A DNA stretch of 31,351 nt from an uncultured Clostridia bacterium. GTDB taxonomy: Bacteria; Bacillota; Clostridia; Oscillospirales; Acutalibacteraceae. This document shows positions 15,609 through 23,213 of the stretch, piece by piece. Both the position numbers and the translations under genes were made by a program. The DNA lies in assembly GCA_947629295.1 (NCBI GenBank), contig CANRDH010000002.1, positions 1 to 31,351 of the forward strand, given 5' to 3'. Position 1 is the first letter of the stretch, and every line of letters starts with the position of its first letter. Below the pieces are notes generated by a model that saw only the letters and a program-made list of their open reading frames with translations, did no database searches and was not told where the DNA came from.

Positions 15609-16445
15609 CTAAGGAACAAGCTCCATAGGCACAAGCGCATCGGCTTCGCCTACTATTCTTCCGTCTTCGCAAAGTGCGATATAAGCCGTGACATCAAAAC
15701 TTTTTGCTTCCATGGCAATATGGATATTTTCCGCACGGAATGCAGCCATAACTCCCTCTCCCCCCACTGACGAATACGGTATCATTCTTATTCCCTTAGG
15801 CATTTCCCCCGACAGGTCTATATCCCTTAAATTCGGAAAATCTCCGAATAACTCCTGCCTGACTACTATCACCATATCCCCCGAAAACGGCTCCCTAAGA
15901 CTGTTGCCCGTATCCAGCTTACCCTTACAGCTTATCTCCCTGCCTTCATATTTTATACTGAGCATACACTTTGTATCCCCTGTTTCTCCCCTCCCCGTTA
16001 TGCGCATAATCACTCTCAATATAACATAGCAAATTAATGTAGTTATAACAAGCGTGATCGGCGACATGGCAATATATACACTGCTGTTGCGAATGATTAT
16101 ATTATCTGAGGAAAACAGCATCCATATTGCTATCATAGCACCGCAGTAGCCGAAGCTTATAAGAAAAAAAGCCGCCGATGTTTTTATGAACCTTACCCTG
16201 TCAAGCGGAGAAAATGCCGCCGATATTACCAGACAGGCTGTCAGAAAGCTTATTACCATTGACATCCCCGACGGTATCGGAGGCAAAAGTATGACAAAAG
16301 AACTTATTCCGCCGACAGCCGCACCCAAAAAAAGCCTTCTTCTCCTGCAGCTGAGCGACATGAATTTTTTTACGGAAATCAGGATAATATAATCTATAAC
16401 AAAATTTACACAAAAGAGTATATCTATATAAATTGTCTGTCCCAA
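15609..16445 (-). CDS. spoIIGA: SpoIIGA, pro-sigma-E processing aspartic protease
   Basis: A 278-residue protein. The first 150 or so residues form about five membrane segments (starting TIYIDILFCVNFVIDYIIL). The C-terminal half is the protease domain with the single DTG motif in KLDTGNSLREPF; SpoIIGA works as a dimer, one aspartate from each subunit. It sits in the septal membrane and cleaves pro-sigma-E after a signal from the forespore. The start is a TTG with AAGGGGAG about 11 bases ahead. A TATTAT -10 lies around 60 bases upstream, and a GTC-containing element (AAAGACAAA on the minus strand, about 16506-16514) weakly resembles a Spo0A box. sigE follows after a gap of about 100 bases. Confidence 0.9.
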   Translation of the reverse strand: MGQTIYIDILFCVNFVIDYIILISVKKFMSLSCRRRRLFLGAAVGGISSFVILLPPIPSGMSMVISFLTACLVISAAFSPLDRVRFIKTSAAFFLISFGYCGAMIAIWMLFSSDNIIIRNSSVYIAMSPITLVITTLICYVILRVIMRITGRGETGDTKCMLSIKYEGREISCKGKLDTGNSLREPFSGDMVIVVRQELFGDFPNLRDIDLSGEMPKGIRMIPYSSVGGEGVMAAFRAENIHIAMEAKSFDVTAYIALCEDGRIVGEADALVPMELVP

Positions 16446-16554
16446 TCCGTTTGCGCTCCCCTTTCCGTTTGACGAAAATATAATAACACGGAAAAAGCGA
16501 ATAATTTGTCTTTAATCAATTTAATTCAATTTAAACCAAAAAGATTGAAAATAA

Positions 16555-16606
16555 CCGCATAGGAAAGCCGTTTTTTCTTTATCCGTTACCACGACGACCT
16601 ATGCGG
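16555..16606 (-). terminator. Long-stem terminator-like structure after mazF
   Basis: CCGCATAGG (16555-16563) pairs perfectly with CCTATGCGG (16598-16606) across a 34-base loop, followed by TTATTTT on the minus strand. It lies 38 bases past the mazF stop. The loop is long, so efficiency is uncertain. Confidence 0.5.
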
Positions 16607-16643
16607 CATAATATTCCGACTCAAGCTTTATGATATATTCAGA

Positions 16644-17015
16644 TTATGTTGCCGATTTGTGTACGTTTTCGGCAGCCAGACCGAAGCTTATCGACAATGC
16701 CTCGTCTACTTTATACATATCATAGGGACTAAGCGTTCCCATTTTCTCCTTTAGACGTGTTTTATCTATTGTTCGTATCTGCTCAAGCAACACCACCGAA
16801 TCCTTTGCCAGACCGCTGTGGTCCGCATACAGCTTGATATGCGTCGGAAGCTTGGCTTTTGAACCCCGACTTGTAATAGCCGCCGCTATCACGGTCGGAC
16901 TGTATCGGTTTCCTATATTATTCTGAATAATCAGTACGGGTCGTATCCCGCCCTGCTCCGAACCGACAACGGGACTCAAATCTGCATAATATATATCTCC
17001 TCGTCTGACCAGCAT
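16644..17015 (-). CDS. mazF: MazF/EndoA-type mRNA interferase
   Basis: A 123-residue protein very like the Firmicutes EndoA/MazF toxins, which cut single-stranded RNA at short sequences. It has the RRGDIYYADLSPVVGSEQGG start, and the two catalytic residues known for B. subtilis EndoA fall in the same places: R25 (GGIRPV) and T48 (AAITSRG). Normally a MazE-type antitoxin gene precedes it. None of normal size is visible here; only a 21-residue TTG-start frame lies upstream. The ATG has GGAG 11 bases ahead, a long spacing. A large hairpin in the leader (17047-17108) precedes it. Chromosomal copies without an adjacent antitoxin do occur in Clostridia. Confidence 0.92.
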   Translation of the reverse strand: MLVRRGDIYYADLSPVVGSEQGGIRPVLIIQNNIGNRYSPTVIAAAITSRGSKAKLPTHIKLYADHSGLAKDSVVLLEQIRTIDKTRLKEKMGTLSPYDMYKVDEALSISFGLAAENVHKSAT

Positions 17016-17046
17016 AGCTTTTCACGCTCCGAATTTTTTATTTTTT

Positions 17047-17108
17047 GTGCCGATAATAATATTTTGTCCCTTCTGAACAAAAATAATCACCGCTTACGAA
17101 TTCGGCAC
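17047..17108 (-). promoter_or_regulatory. Structured leader of mazF
   Basis: GTGCCGA and TCGGCAC form a 7-bp outer stem (17102-17108 with 17047-17053). Inside is an 8-bp stem (17075-17082 with 17062-17069) with a 5-base loop. It ends about 30 bases before the ATG. No U-run follows, so it is not a terminator for mazF. Confidence 0.45.
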
Positions 17109-17120
17109 ATTATATATTAT

Positions 17121-17186
17121 TCAAAATCCATTCCGTTTGAGCCTGCGTAATAATTTCTGTAATTTATGTATCCCTGCTTTGGACAA
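17121..17186 (-). CDS. Possible tiny basic peptide upstream of mazF
   Basis: A 21-residue frame from a TTG: MSKAGIHKLQKLLRRLKRNG plus F, very basic and amphipathic. It is listed because a very strong purine tract, AAGGAGGAGGGG (17199-17210), lies upstream, though 12 or more bases away, which is long. An overlapping frame from an ATT at 17188 gives a different 23-residue peptide. Upstream on the same strand a TATACT -10 (17245-17250) sits inside a 7-bp inverted repeat (17245-17262). It might be a leader peptide or chance. It is far too short for a usual MazE. Confidence 0.25.
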   Translation of the reverse strand: MSKAGIHKLQKLLRRLKRNGF

Positions 17187-17244
17187 ATATTTCTTATTCC
17201 CCTCCTCCTTGATAATATGCCGTCCGCAAGCTGTGATATATTTA

Positions 17245-17262
17245 AGTATATGCTTATATACT
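17245..17262 (-). promoter_or_regulatory. Palindrome over a possible -10 upstream of mazF
   Basis: AGTATAT and ATATACT arms with a 4-base spacer. The minus strand reads TATACT at 17245-17250, a good -10 with a poor -35 (TTCTTA, 17 bases up). An operator over a promoter would fit autoregulation of a toxin unit. Confidence 0.35.
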
Positions 17263-17304
17263 CGTTTTAAGAACCGTATTATCGGGAAATCATACAAATA
17301 ACAT

Positions 17305-17345
17305 GAGCTGTCGTATCAGACCTTTTATAACTGATACGACAGCTC
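17305..17345 (-). terminator. 15-bp perfect hairpin after the pseudouridine synthase gene
   Basis: Arms 17305-17319 and 17331-17345 match perfectly around an 11-base loop, 20 bases past the stop. There is no proper U-run on either strand, so termination may be weak or the hairpin may guard the mRNA end. Confidence 0.5.
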
Positions 17346-17365
17346 CGAATCATTATGCATTCCTA

Positions 17366-18214
17366 TTATTTTATTTCATCAAAAAAATCAATATCTCTTC
17401 GCACTTCTATCTTTTTTCCGCTTTCGGGATGTATAAAGCATATTTCCGCACAATGCAGACACTGTCGGGGAAATTTTTCCCTGCTTCCTCCGTACATATC
17501 ATCGCCCGCAAGCGGATACCCCATACAGGAAAAATGCGCCCTTATCTGATGCGTCCTTCCCGTTTCAAGACGTATTTCAAGAAGAGTATATTCATCTCCG
17601 TAATTTTTCACGGCTGTATAGTGTGTTACGGCTCTGACTCCGCCTTCACCGATTTCCCGCTGAATACCGTGTCCCTCTTTCAGCCTTAGCGGCTCGTCAA
17701 TGGTTCCGCTGCCCTCAATTCTTCCCTCACATAGAGCAATATAAAGCTTATCGGTATGATTTTTCAGAAATGCGGCTGCATAAGCATTCTTTGCGGCAAG
17801 AACAAGCCCGGAGGTATCCTTATCAAGCCTGTTTACAACACGGAAAATATAATTCTCTCCCATACTTATTGCATGAAAAGCCGCATGATTTGCAAGTGTG
17901 TTAAGACGGTAATCCTTTACCGGATGTACGGGCATATAAGGCTGCTTATTGAATATTATAACCTGACTGTCTTCATATACTGTCTCAACGGACAAATCTA
18001 CAGGTTCTATATACATATTATCCTTCGGAAAACTAAGCTCAACCATATCCCCGGCATGAAGTATATCAATGCTGCGTATATGTTCTCCGTTACAGGTGAT
18101 TCCCATATCCGTCCTTTTGAGCTTTGCAAGGGTTCTTGAAGATACAAAACAGTGTTTTCTTAAAAAATCCTTTACACATATACCGTCAAGCTCATCCGGA
18201 ACAGTAAACCTCAT
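17366..18214 (-). CDS. RluA-family rRNA/tRNA pseudouridine synthase
   Basis: A 282-residue enzyme with an N-terminal S4-like RNA-binding part (GICVKDFLRKHCFVSSRTL) and the catalytic motif VNRLDKDTSGLVLAAKN, where the aspartate is the nucleophile. RTHQIRAHFSCMGYPLAGDDMYGG near the C-terminus is the family's second signature. It converts uridine to pseudouridine in RNA; which site cannot be told among RluC, RluD and related groups. Its ATG overlaps the stop of the HAD phosphatase gene (ATGA), so the two are coupled. Confidence 0.9.
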   Translation of the reverse strand: MRFTVPDELDGICVKDFLRKHCFVSSRTLAKLKRTDMGITCNGEHIRSIDILHAGDMVELSFPKDNMYIEPVDLSVETVYEDSQVIIFNKQPYMPVHPVKDYRLNTLANHAAFHAISMGENYIFRVVNRLDKDTSGLVLAAKNAYAAAFLKNHTDKLYIALCEGRIEGSGTIDEPLRLKEGHGIQREIGEGGVRAVTHYTAVKNYGDEYTLLEIRLETGRTHQIRAHFSCMGYPLAGDDMYGGSREKFPRQCLHCAEICFIHPESGKKIEVRRDIDFFDEIK

Positions 18215-18909
18215 ATTCCCTCCCCCATGGAAATATCCTTTATTTCCAAAAGGTCGCCTATTCTGTAATCACAAAGACTATTCGGCATTTCCGTAAGATT
18301 TTCCGAATCATAAAGACAGGTCGTAAGTCCCGCATTTCTGCCTCCCTGCATATCTGACGTGAGGGAATCGCCGACAACAAGAATTTTGTCCTTATCCCTC
18401 TCCGGAATATCCGAAAGCACATAATCAAAAAATTCCTTCATAGGCTTCTGATACCCTATTTCTTCCGAAATATAAATTTTCTTTATAAATCCTGTGAGAT
18501 TTGTACGGGCAAAACGTCCTCTTTGTACAAGCCTAAGACCGTTTGTTATTATGTATATGTCAAATAATTCAGATAATTCTTTCAGTGCATCATATGCTCC
18601 GTCTATAAGGATCCCCTGCCTTGAAAGCTGTGATACATATTCCTTTGCAAGCTCCGGTGCATTTCCCAATCCGTCAAGACACTTTTCTATAAGTTCTCTG
18701 AAACGCTGTATTTTCAGCTCCGAACGTGTCGTCTTATTCTGCTCCAATTCCTTCCACAATCTGTCATTTATAACACTGAAGCTGTTATAAATATGATCAT
18801 TAAATTCTAAACCTGAATTTATCAGAGTACTTTTTAAAGCATTATATTCACATAATGGAAAATCGAATATGGTATTATCCGCATCCATAAGAACAGTTGT
18901 ATATTTCAT
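18211..18909 (-). CDS. HAD-family phosphatase, YjjG-like
   Basis: A 232-residue haloacid dehalogenase-type hydrolase. Motif I is VLMDADNTIFDF (nucleophile D and acid D), motif II the IITNG segment, motif III the lysine in EEIGYQKPMKEFF, and motif IV VVGDSLTSDMQGG. The spacing and the long cap between motifs I and II resemble YjjG, which removes phosphate from non-canonical pyrimidine nucleotides. That activity is inferred. The ATG at 18909 is chosen because GGAGG lies 4 bases ahead; the frame is open seven codons upstream. The clpX terminator ends only 9 or so bases before this ribosome site. Confidence 0.85.
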   Translation of the reverse strand: MKYTTVLMDADNTIFDFPLCEYNALKSTLINSGLEFNDHIYNSFSVINDRLWKELEQNKTTRSELKIQRFRELIEKCLDGLGNAPELAKEYVSQLSRQGILIDGAYDALKELSELFDIYIITNGLRLVQRGRFARTNLTGFIKKIYISEEIGYQKPMKEFFDYVLSDIPERDKDKILVVGDSLTSDMQGGRNAGLTTCLYDSENLTEMPNSLCDYRIGDLLEIKDISMGEGI

Positions 18910-18927
18910 AAAACCTCCATACCAATA

Positions 18928-18974
18928 CAAAAAAGCATCCGGAAAACGTATTCAATAACGTTCGTGCGGATGCT
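18928..18974 (-). terminator. Strong terminator after clpX
   Basis: AGCATCCG (18934-18941) pairs with CGGATGCT (18967-18974), with AACG/CGTT inside, followed by TTTTTTG on the minus strand. A second, smaller hairpin (19027-19047) lies right after the clpX stop, and a tandem AATATCCCG repeat lies between them. Confidence 0.85.
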
Positions 18975-19050
18975 CTTGATTTCTTGTTTTTATATAGCAA
19001 TATCCCGAATATCCCGCACTGCATTGTAACGGCTCTGAATACCGTTATAA

Positions 19051-20361
19051 TTAAGCCGGGTCACGTTTTGCTTTTTGTCTTGTGGATTTGGCTGCCGTGG
19101 CTTTGTGCGCCCTGCGTTTGGTTTTTGTACGCTCAACAACAGGCTCACCCTCGCCTCTTGCTGCTTCAGCCGTTATAATAATCTTGGATATTGTTTCGTC
19201 TGAAGGTGCTTCATACATAAGATTTTTCAGAAGCTCCTCCATAATAGAGCGCAGTCCCCTTGCTCCCGTATGGCGCTCGATTGCCTTTCTTGCAATTTCA
19301 AGAAGCGCTCCGTCATCAAAAACAAGACTTACATTGTCCATGGCAAAAAGCTTGGTATACTGCTTGACAAGGGAATCCTTCGGTTCCTCAAGAATACGCA
19401 CAAGGGCATTCTCATCAAGACCGTTAAGCGCTGTAACAACCGGAAGTCTTCCAACAAGCTCGGGGATAAGTCCGAATTTAACCAAATCCTGAGGTATTAC
19501 CTCCTGCATCCAGCTTGTGGTGTCAAGCTCGGTTTTTGTTTTAATATCGGCATTGAACCCGAGAGACGATGAACCCAATCGCTTCTCAACAGTCTTTTCA
19601 AGACCGTCAAAGGCTCCTCCGCAGATAAACAGTATATTTGAAGTATCTATCTGTATAAACTCCTGCTGAGGATGCTTTCTTCCACCCGTGGGCGGCACGT
19701 TCGATACAGTTCCTTCAAGTATTTTAAGAAGTGCCTGCTGGACGCCCTCGCCGCTTACATCACGTGTTATTGAGGGATTCTCCGATTTTCTTGCAATCTT
19801 ATCTATTTCGTCAACATAGATAATTCCACGCTCGGCTCTTGCTATATCAAAGTCGGCGGCCTGTATAAGGCGGAGAAGAATATTTTCAACATCCTCTCCG
19901 ACATAGCCTGCCTCGGTAAGCGTTGTAGCGTCGGCAATGGCAAACGGTACATCAAGAATTCTTGCAAGCGTCTGCGCAAGGAGTGTTTTTCCCACGCCGG
20001 ACGGGCCAAGCAAAAGAATATTACTCTTATTAAGAGCAACATCGTCCTCCTCGTGATAATTTATTCTTTTGTAATGGTTATATACGGATACGGCGAGAGA
20101 TATCTTCGCCTCGTCCTGACCGATAACATATTCATCAAGCAATGCTTTTATTTCCATCGGCTTCGGCAGCGCTCCGAAATCCACACAAAAACTTTCATCC
20201 GAATCTATATTACCGCTGCCCTTGAGGATATCGTTGCATAACAGAACACATTCGTCACAAATATAGGCTCCTGCCCCCTGTATGATACGTCCGACAAGCT
20301 CCTGCGGCTTTCCGCAGAAGGAACAGGTCACACTTCTTTTGCTATCGTCCTTATTTGCCAT
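19051..20361 (-). CDS. clpX: ClpX, ATPase subunit of the ClpXP protease
   Basis: A 436-residue AAA+ unfoldase. The N-terminal zinc domain has CSFCGKP and CDECVLLC. Walker A is GPSGVGKT, the pore loop EAGYVGEDVE, Walker B IIYVDEIDK, and arginine/sensor motifs follow. The ClpP-docking loop appears as SSSLGFNADI. A basic tail (TKTKRRAHKATAAKSTRQKAKR) of about 25 residues beyond the usual end is lysine- and arginine-rich and unlike most ClpX. It unfolds tagged proteins and feeds them to ClpP, whose gene is 12 bases upstream. Confidence 0.97.
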   Translation of the reverse strand: MANKDDSKRSVTCSFCGKPQELVGRIIQGAGAYICDECVLLCNDILKGSGNIDSDESFCVDFGALPKPMEIKALLDEYVIGQDEAKISLAVSVYNHYKRINYHEEDDVALNKSNILLLGPSGVGKTLLAQTLARILDVPFAIADATTLTEAGYVGEDVENILLRLIQAADFDIARAERGIIYVDEIDKIARKSENPSITRDVSGEGVQQALLKILEGTVSNVPPTGGRKHPQQEFIQIDTSNILFICGGAFDGLEKTVEKRLGSSSLGFNADIKTKTELDTTSWMQEVIPQDLVKFGLIPELVGRLPVVTALNGLDENALVRILEEPKDSLVKQYTKLFAMDNVSLVFDDGALLEIARKAIERHTGARGLRSIMEELLKNLMYEAPSDETISKIIITAEAARGEGEPVVERTKTKRRAHKATAAKSTRQKAKRDPA

Positions 20362-20373
20362 TTGCGCAGCTCC

Positions 20374-20955
20374 TTATCGTTGTGTAATTACCTTATCAAT
20401 AAGACCGTATTCAAGAGCCTCTTGAGCTGTCATAAAATTATCACGCTCGGTATCTCTTGCTATTACATCATACGGTTGTCCCGTATTCTCCGAAAGAATG
20501 GTATTAAGCTTCTTCTTTGTCTGTATAATATGGTCGGCATGGATCATGATATCCGTTGCCTGACCCTGTGCTCCGCCGCTGGGCTGGTGAATCATAATAT
20601 CACTGTTGGGCAGTGCGAAACGCTTACCCTTAGCACCTGCCGCAAGCAAAAATGCACCCATACTTGCCGCCATACCCATGCATATTGTAGAAACATCGCA
20701 TTTGATATACTGCATCGTATCATATATAGCCATACCATCAGTTACGGAACCTCCGGGGCTGTTGATATAAAGGCTTATATCCTTTGTTGAATCCTGACCC
20801 TCAAGAAACAGCAGCTGTGCCACAACAAGACTTGCCGTTACATTGTTTACCTCCTCGGTAAGCATAATTATTCTGTCGTTGAGAAGTCTTGAATAGATAT
20901 CATACGAGCGTTCTCCTCTGTTTGTCTGCTCAATTACATAAGGTACCATTGCCAT
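20374..20955 (-). CDS. clpP: ClpP, proteolytic subunit
   Basis: A 193-residue serine protease with the active serine in CMGMAASMGAFLLA and histidine in DIMIHQPSGGAQGQ, and the N-terminal VPYVIEQTNRGERSYDIYSR typical of bacterial ClpP. It forms the 14-subunit chamber that works with ClpX. GGAGG lies 8 bases before the ATG. It lies between tig and clpX in the common tig-clpP-clpX order. Confidence 0.98.
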   Translation of the reverse strand: MAMVPYVIEQTNRGERSYDIYSRLLNDRIIMLTEEVNNVTASLVVAQLLFLEGQDSTKDISLYINSPGGSVTDGMAIYDTMQYIKCDVSTICMGMAASMGAFLLAAGAKGKRFALPNSDIMIHQPSGGAQGQATDIMIHADHIIQTKKKLNTILSENTGQPYDVIARDTERDNFMTAQEALEYGLIDKVITQR

Positions 20956-21013
20956 ACCAATAACCTCCGTTTCACTAACTCTATATTTAACAGTAAATTT
21001 ATCTTTTATTCAA

Positions 21014-22303
21014 TCAGTCCGCTGTTTTTTCAACAGCATTCTCCTTAACAAAATTCATTGCTCTTTCGGATTCGATATCTCTTGCGATATCTCTCTTTGC
21101 AAACGCTGCCTTCACTCTTGAAATATCAACCTTATATTTTTCTGCGAGCTCACTGTACTTATTCTCAACATCCTCATCTGTTGCCTGAAGTCCCTCAAGC
21201 TCGGCAATCTTTTTAAGTGCAAGTCTTACCTTAACCTGTGCCTCGGCTCTGTCACGGTAGGTTTCACGAAGCTTATCCTCTGTAAGACCTGTATACTGCA
21301 TATAAGTATTGATATCAAGTCCCTGAGAACGCAGATTCATCGCAAACTCATCAATAATGCTGTCAACCTGATTATCATACATAGCCTCCGGAATCTCAGC
21401 CTCAAGAAGCTCCTGGAGCTTTTCGGCTATCTGATTTTCTTTACTGTTTTCCGCCTCATTCTTGCGCGATTCCTCAAGCTTCGTCTTCAGGTCAGCTTTA
21501 TATTCGTCAACTGTATCAAATTCGCTCACATCCTTGACAAATTCATCGTCAACCTCGGGAAGCTCATTGGTCTTTATCTCATGCAGCTTGATTTCAAACT
21601 GTACAGCCTTGCCCTTAAGCTCCTCTGCCTGATAATCCTCCGGGAATGTTACATCAATAGTAAATTCCTCTCCTGCCTTATGACCTATGATCTGCTCCTC
21701 AAAGCCGGGGATAAACGCACCGCTGCCGAGAGTAAGACTGTAATTTTCAGCAGTACCGCCCTCGAACGCTTCTCCGTCAAGTATACCCTTAAAATCAATA
21801 ACAGTTACATCTCCATCTTCAGCCGCTCTGTCCTCAACCGTAACAAGACGGCCGTTTCTCTTCTGAACCTTCTTGATTTCCTCATCAATATCCTCATCCG
21901 TTACTTCAAGAGAAGCGGGGGTATATTCGATACCCTTATAATCATTTACGGAAACCTCCGGTTCAACCGTGATAACAACCTTAAGAACAAGTGCTTCCTT
22001 GTCTGCCTGTTCAACATCGAGATCGATATGGTCTCTTACTATATCGAGATTTGCTTCCTCAGCGGCATCGACAACAGCTGTAGGATATAAATCCTTTATA
22101 GCGTCCTCATAGAAAACGCCCTCACCGTATTCCTTTTCGATAAGTCTTCTGGGAGCCTTACCCTTACGGAAACCGGGAAGCGTGATATTCTTGGACTGTC
22201 TCTTATATACTGCCTCTACCGCCTTCATAAAGGTTTCTCCGTCAATCTCAATAACGAGCTCATAACGATTTGTTTCAACCTTGTTTGATGATTTAAGTGT
22301 CAT
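21014..22303 (-). CDS. tig: Trigger factor, ribosome-bound chaperone
   Basis: A 429-residue trigger factor. The ribosome-docking signature GFRKGKAP is at about residues 43-50. The FKBP-type prolyl isomerase domain (about 150-240) includes GDVTVIDFKG and LGSGAFIPGFEEQIIG, and a helical substrate-binding C-terminal domain follows. The frame is open 74 codons further upstream, but that part covers the promoter and leader. The ATG at 22303 has GGAGG 8 bases ahead and gives normal length. It has its own strong promoter and a 120-base structured leader. Confidence 0.97.
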   Translation of the reverse strand: MTLKSSNKVETNRYELVIEIDGETFMKAVEAVYKRQSKNITLPGFRKGKAPRRLIEKEYGEGVFYEDAIKDLYPTAVVDAAEEANLDIVRDHIDLDVEQADKEALVLKVVITVEPEVSVNDYKGIEYTPASLEVTDEDIDEEIKKVQKRNGRLVTVEDRAAEDGDVTVIDFKGILDGEAFEGGTAENYSLTLGSGAFIPGFEEQIIGHKAGEEFTIDVTFPEDYQAEELKGKAVQFEIKLHEIKTNELPEVDDEFVKDVSEFDTVDEYKADLKTKLEESRKNEAENSKENQIAEKLQELLEAEIPEAMYDNQVDSIIDEFAMNLRSQGLDINTYMQYTGLTEDKLRETYRDRAEAQVKVRLALKKIAELEGLQATDEDVENKYSELAEKYKVDISRVKAAFAKRDIARDIESERAMNFVKENAVEKTAD

Positions 22304-22427
22304 TTTATTTTCCTCCAAAGCGGAGCATACGCTCCCTGTTTTTTTGGGCTTAAGCCCTCTGTCTGCCCTAAGGCGTCCAACGGTATGACCGTCCCGGGCG
22401 GCAAAGCCGCAATCAATAAGGCAAACT
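22304..22427 (-). promoter_or_regulatory. Multi-hairpin leader of tig
   Basis: Four compact inverted repeats lie in the leader, 5' to 3': GCGGC/GCCGC (22398-22410), ACGGT/ACCGT (22380-22392), the palindrome GGGCTTAAGCCC (22346-22357) and GGAGC/GCTCC (22322-22335). The last one lies 5 bases before the GGAGG ribosome site, and its CTCC could pair with that site instead. I do not recognise a known riboswitch. Confidence 0.55.
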
Positions 22428-22433
22428 GTTTTT

Positions 22434-22462
22434 ATTATAATATAGCAATGCCCGATAGTCAA
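22434..22462 (-). promoter_or_regulatory. Promoter of tig
   Basis: TTGACT (22457-22462), a 17-base spacer and TATAAT (22434-22439) on the minus strand. It lies between the phosphoesterase stop and the tig leader. Confidence 0.8.
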
Positions 22463-22521
22463 GCATAAATTACAGGCAAAAAAACATAATGTACAAAAAT
22501 CCGATTCAACTGCCCTATCCG

Positions 22522-23211
22522 TCAAAGAACAGCAAGCGGCATAAAGCCGAGCCTGTCACAGGAAATAAGCTCATATCTGATTCCTTCACATTCACCTATA
22601 AATGCTCTTTTTGAAGCATTCCTGCCATGAATATGCCCGTAAAAGCATTTCCTTATATTATATTCTCTGAGGACATCGGTTATTTCTCTGCACGCCATAT
22701 TATTATATATCGGCGGGTAATGCAGAAAAACGATGGGCTCATATCCTGCCTTGATTGCAGGTTCTATAGACATTCTCAGTCTTCCGACCTCACGCATCAG
22801 TATTTTCATATCGTCGTCGGTTTCGGCATCATAGAACCAGCCTCTTGAACCGCAAAGGGCAAGACCGTCGGCAACATAATAATTATTATGTAAAACGGAT
22901 ATTGTATCAAAGCCGTTTTGGGCAAGATATTTGTCCATTTTGGATTTTGTAGTCCACCAGTAATCATGGTTACCCTTAATAATGATTTTCCTGCCGTTAA
23001 GCTTGTTTATATAATCAAAATCATTGTAGGTATTATTAATGCTCATCGCCCATGATATATCCCCGGCTATCACTACCGTATCATCGGGGGTTATCAGCTT
23101 TTGCCAGTTTTTTCTTATTCTTTCCGTATAGTTATTCCAACCCTCGAACACATCCATCGGCTTATCCGTTCCGAGTGAAAGATGCAGGTCCGCTATCGCA
23201 TATACAGCCAT
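22522..23211 (-). CDS. Calcineurin-like metallophosphoesterase
   Basis: A 229-residue phosphoesterase with all five family blocks: DLHLS, GDISWA, KGNHDYWW, a FLHYPPIY block and YGHIHGR. These bind two metal ions. Related proteins hydrolyse phosphomonoesters or diesters, and the natural substrate is unknown. The start lies two bases after the thrC stop with only a weak ribosome site, so translation is probably coupled to thrC. Confidence 0.85.
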   Translation of the reverse strand: MAVYAIADLHLSLGTDKPMDVFEGWNNYTERIRKNWQKLITPDDTVVIAGDISWAMSINNTYNDFDYINKLNGRKIIIKGNHDYWWTTKSKMDKYLAQNGFDTISVLHNNYYVADGLALCGSRGWFYDAETDDDMKILMREVGRLRMSIEPAIKAGYEPIVFLHYPPIYNNMACREITDVLREYNIRKCFYGHIHGRNASKRAFIGECEGIRYELISCDRLGFMPLAVL

Positions 23212-23213
23212 AT

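Noticed and set aside
16446..16540. Spo0A boxes ahead of spoIIGA
   Set aside because: Two elements (AAAGACAAA and TTCGTCAAA on the minus strand) match the box only partly and their placement relative to the -10 is not the known one, so they are mentioned only as weak candidates.
22304..22525. 74-residue N-terminal extension of trigger factor
   Set aside because: The extension crosses the tig promoter and leader, and the internal ATG has a perfect ribosome site and gives the family length.
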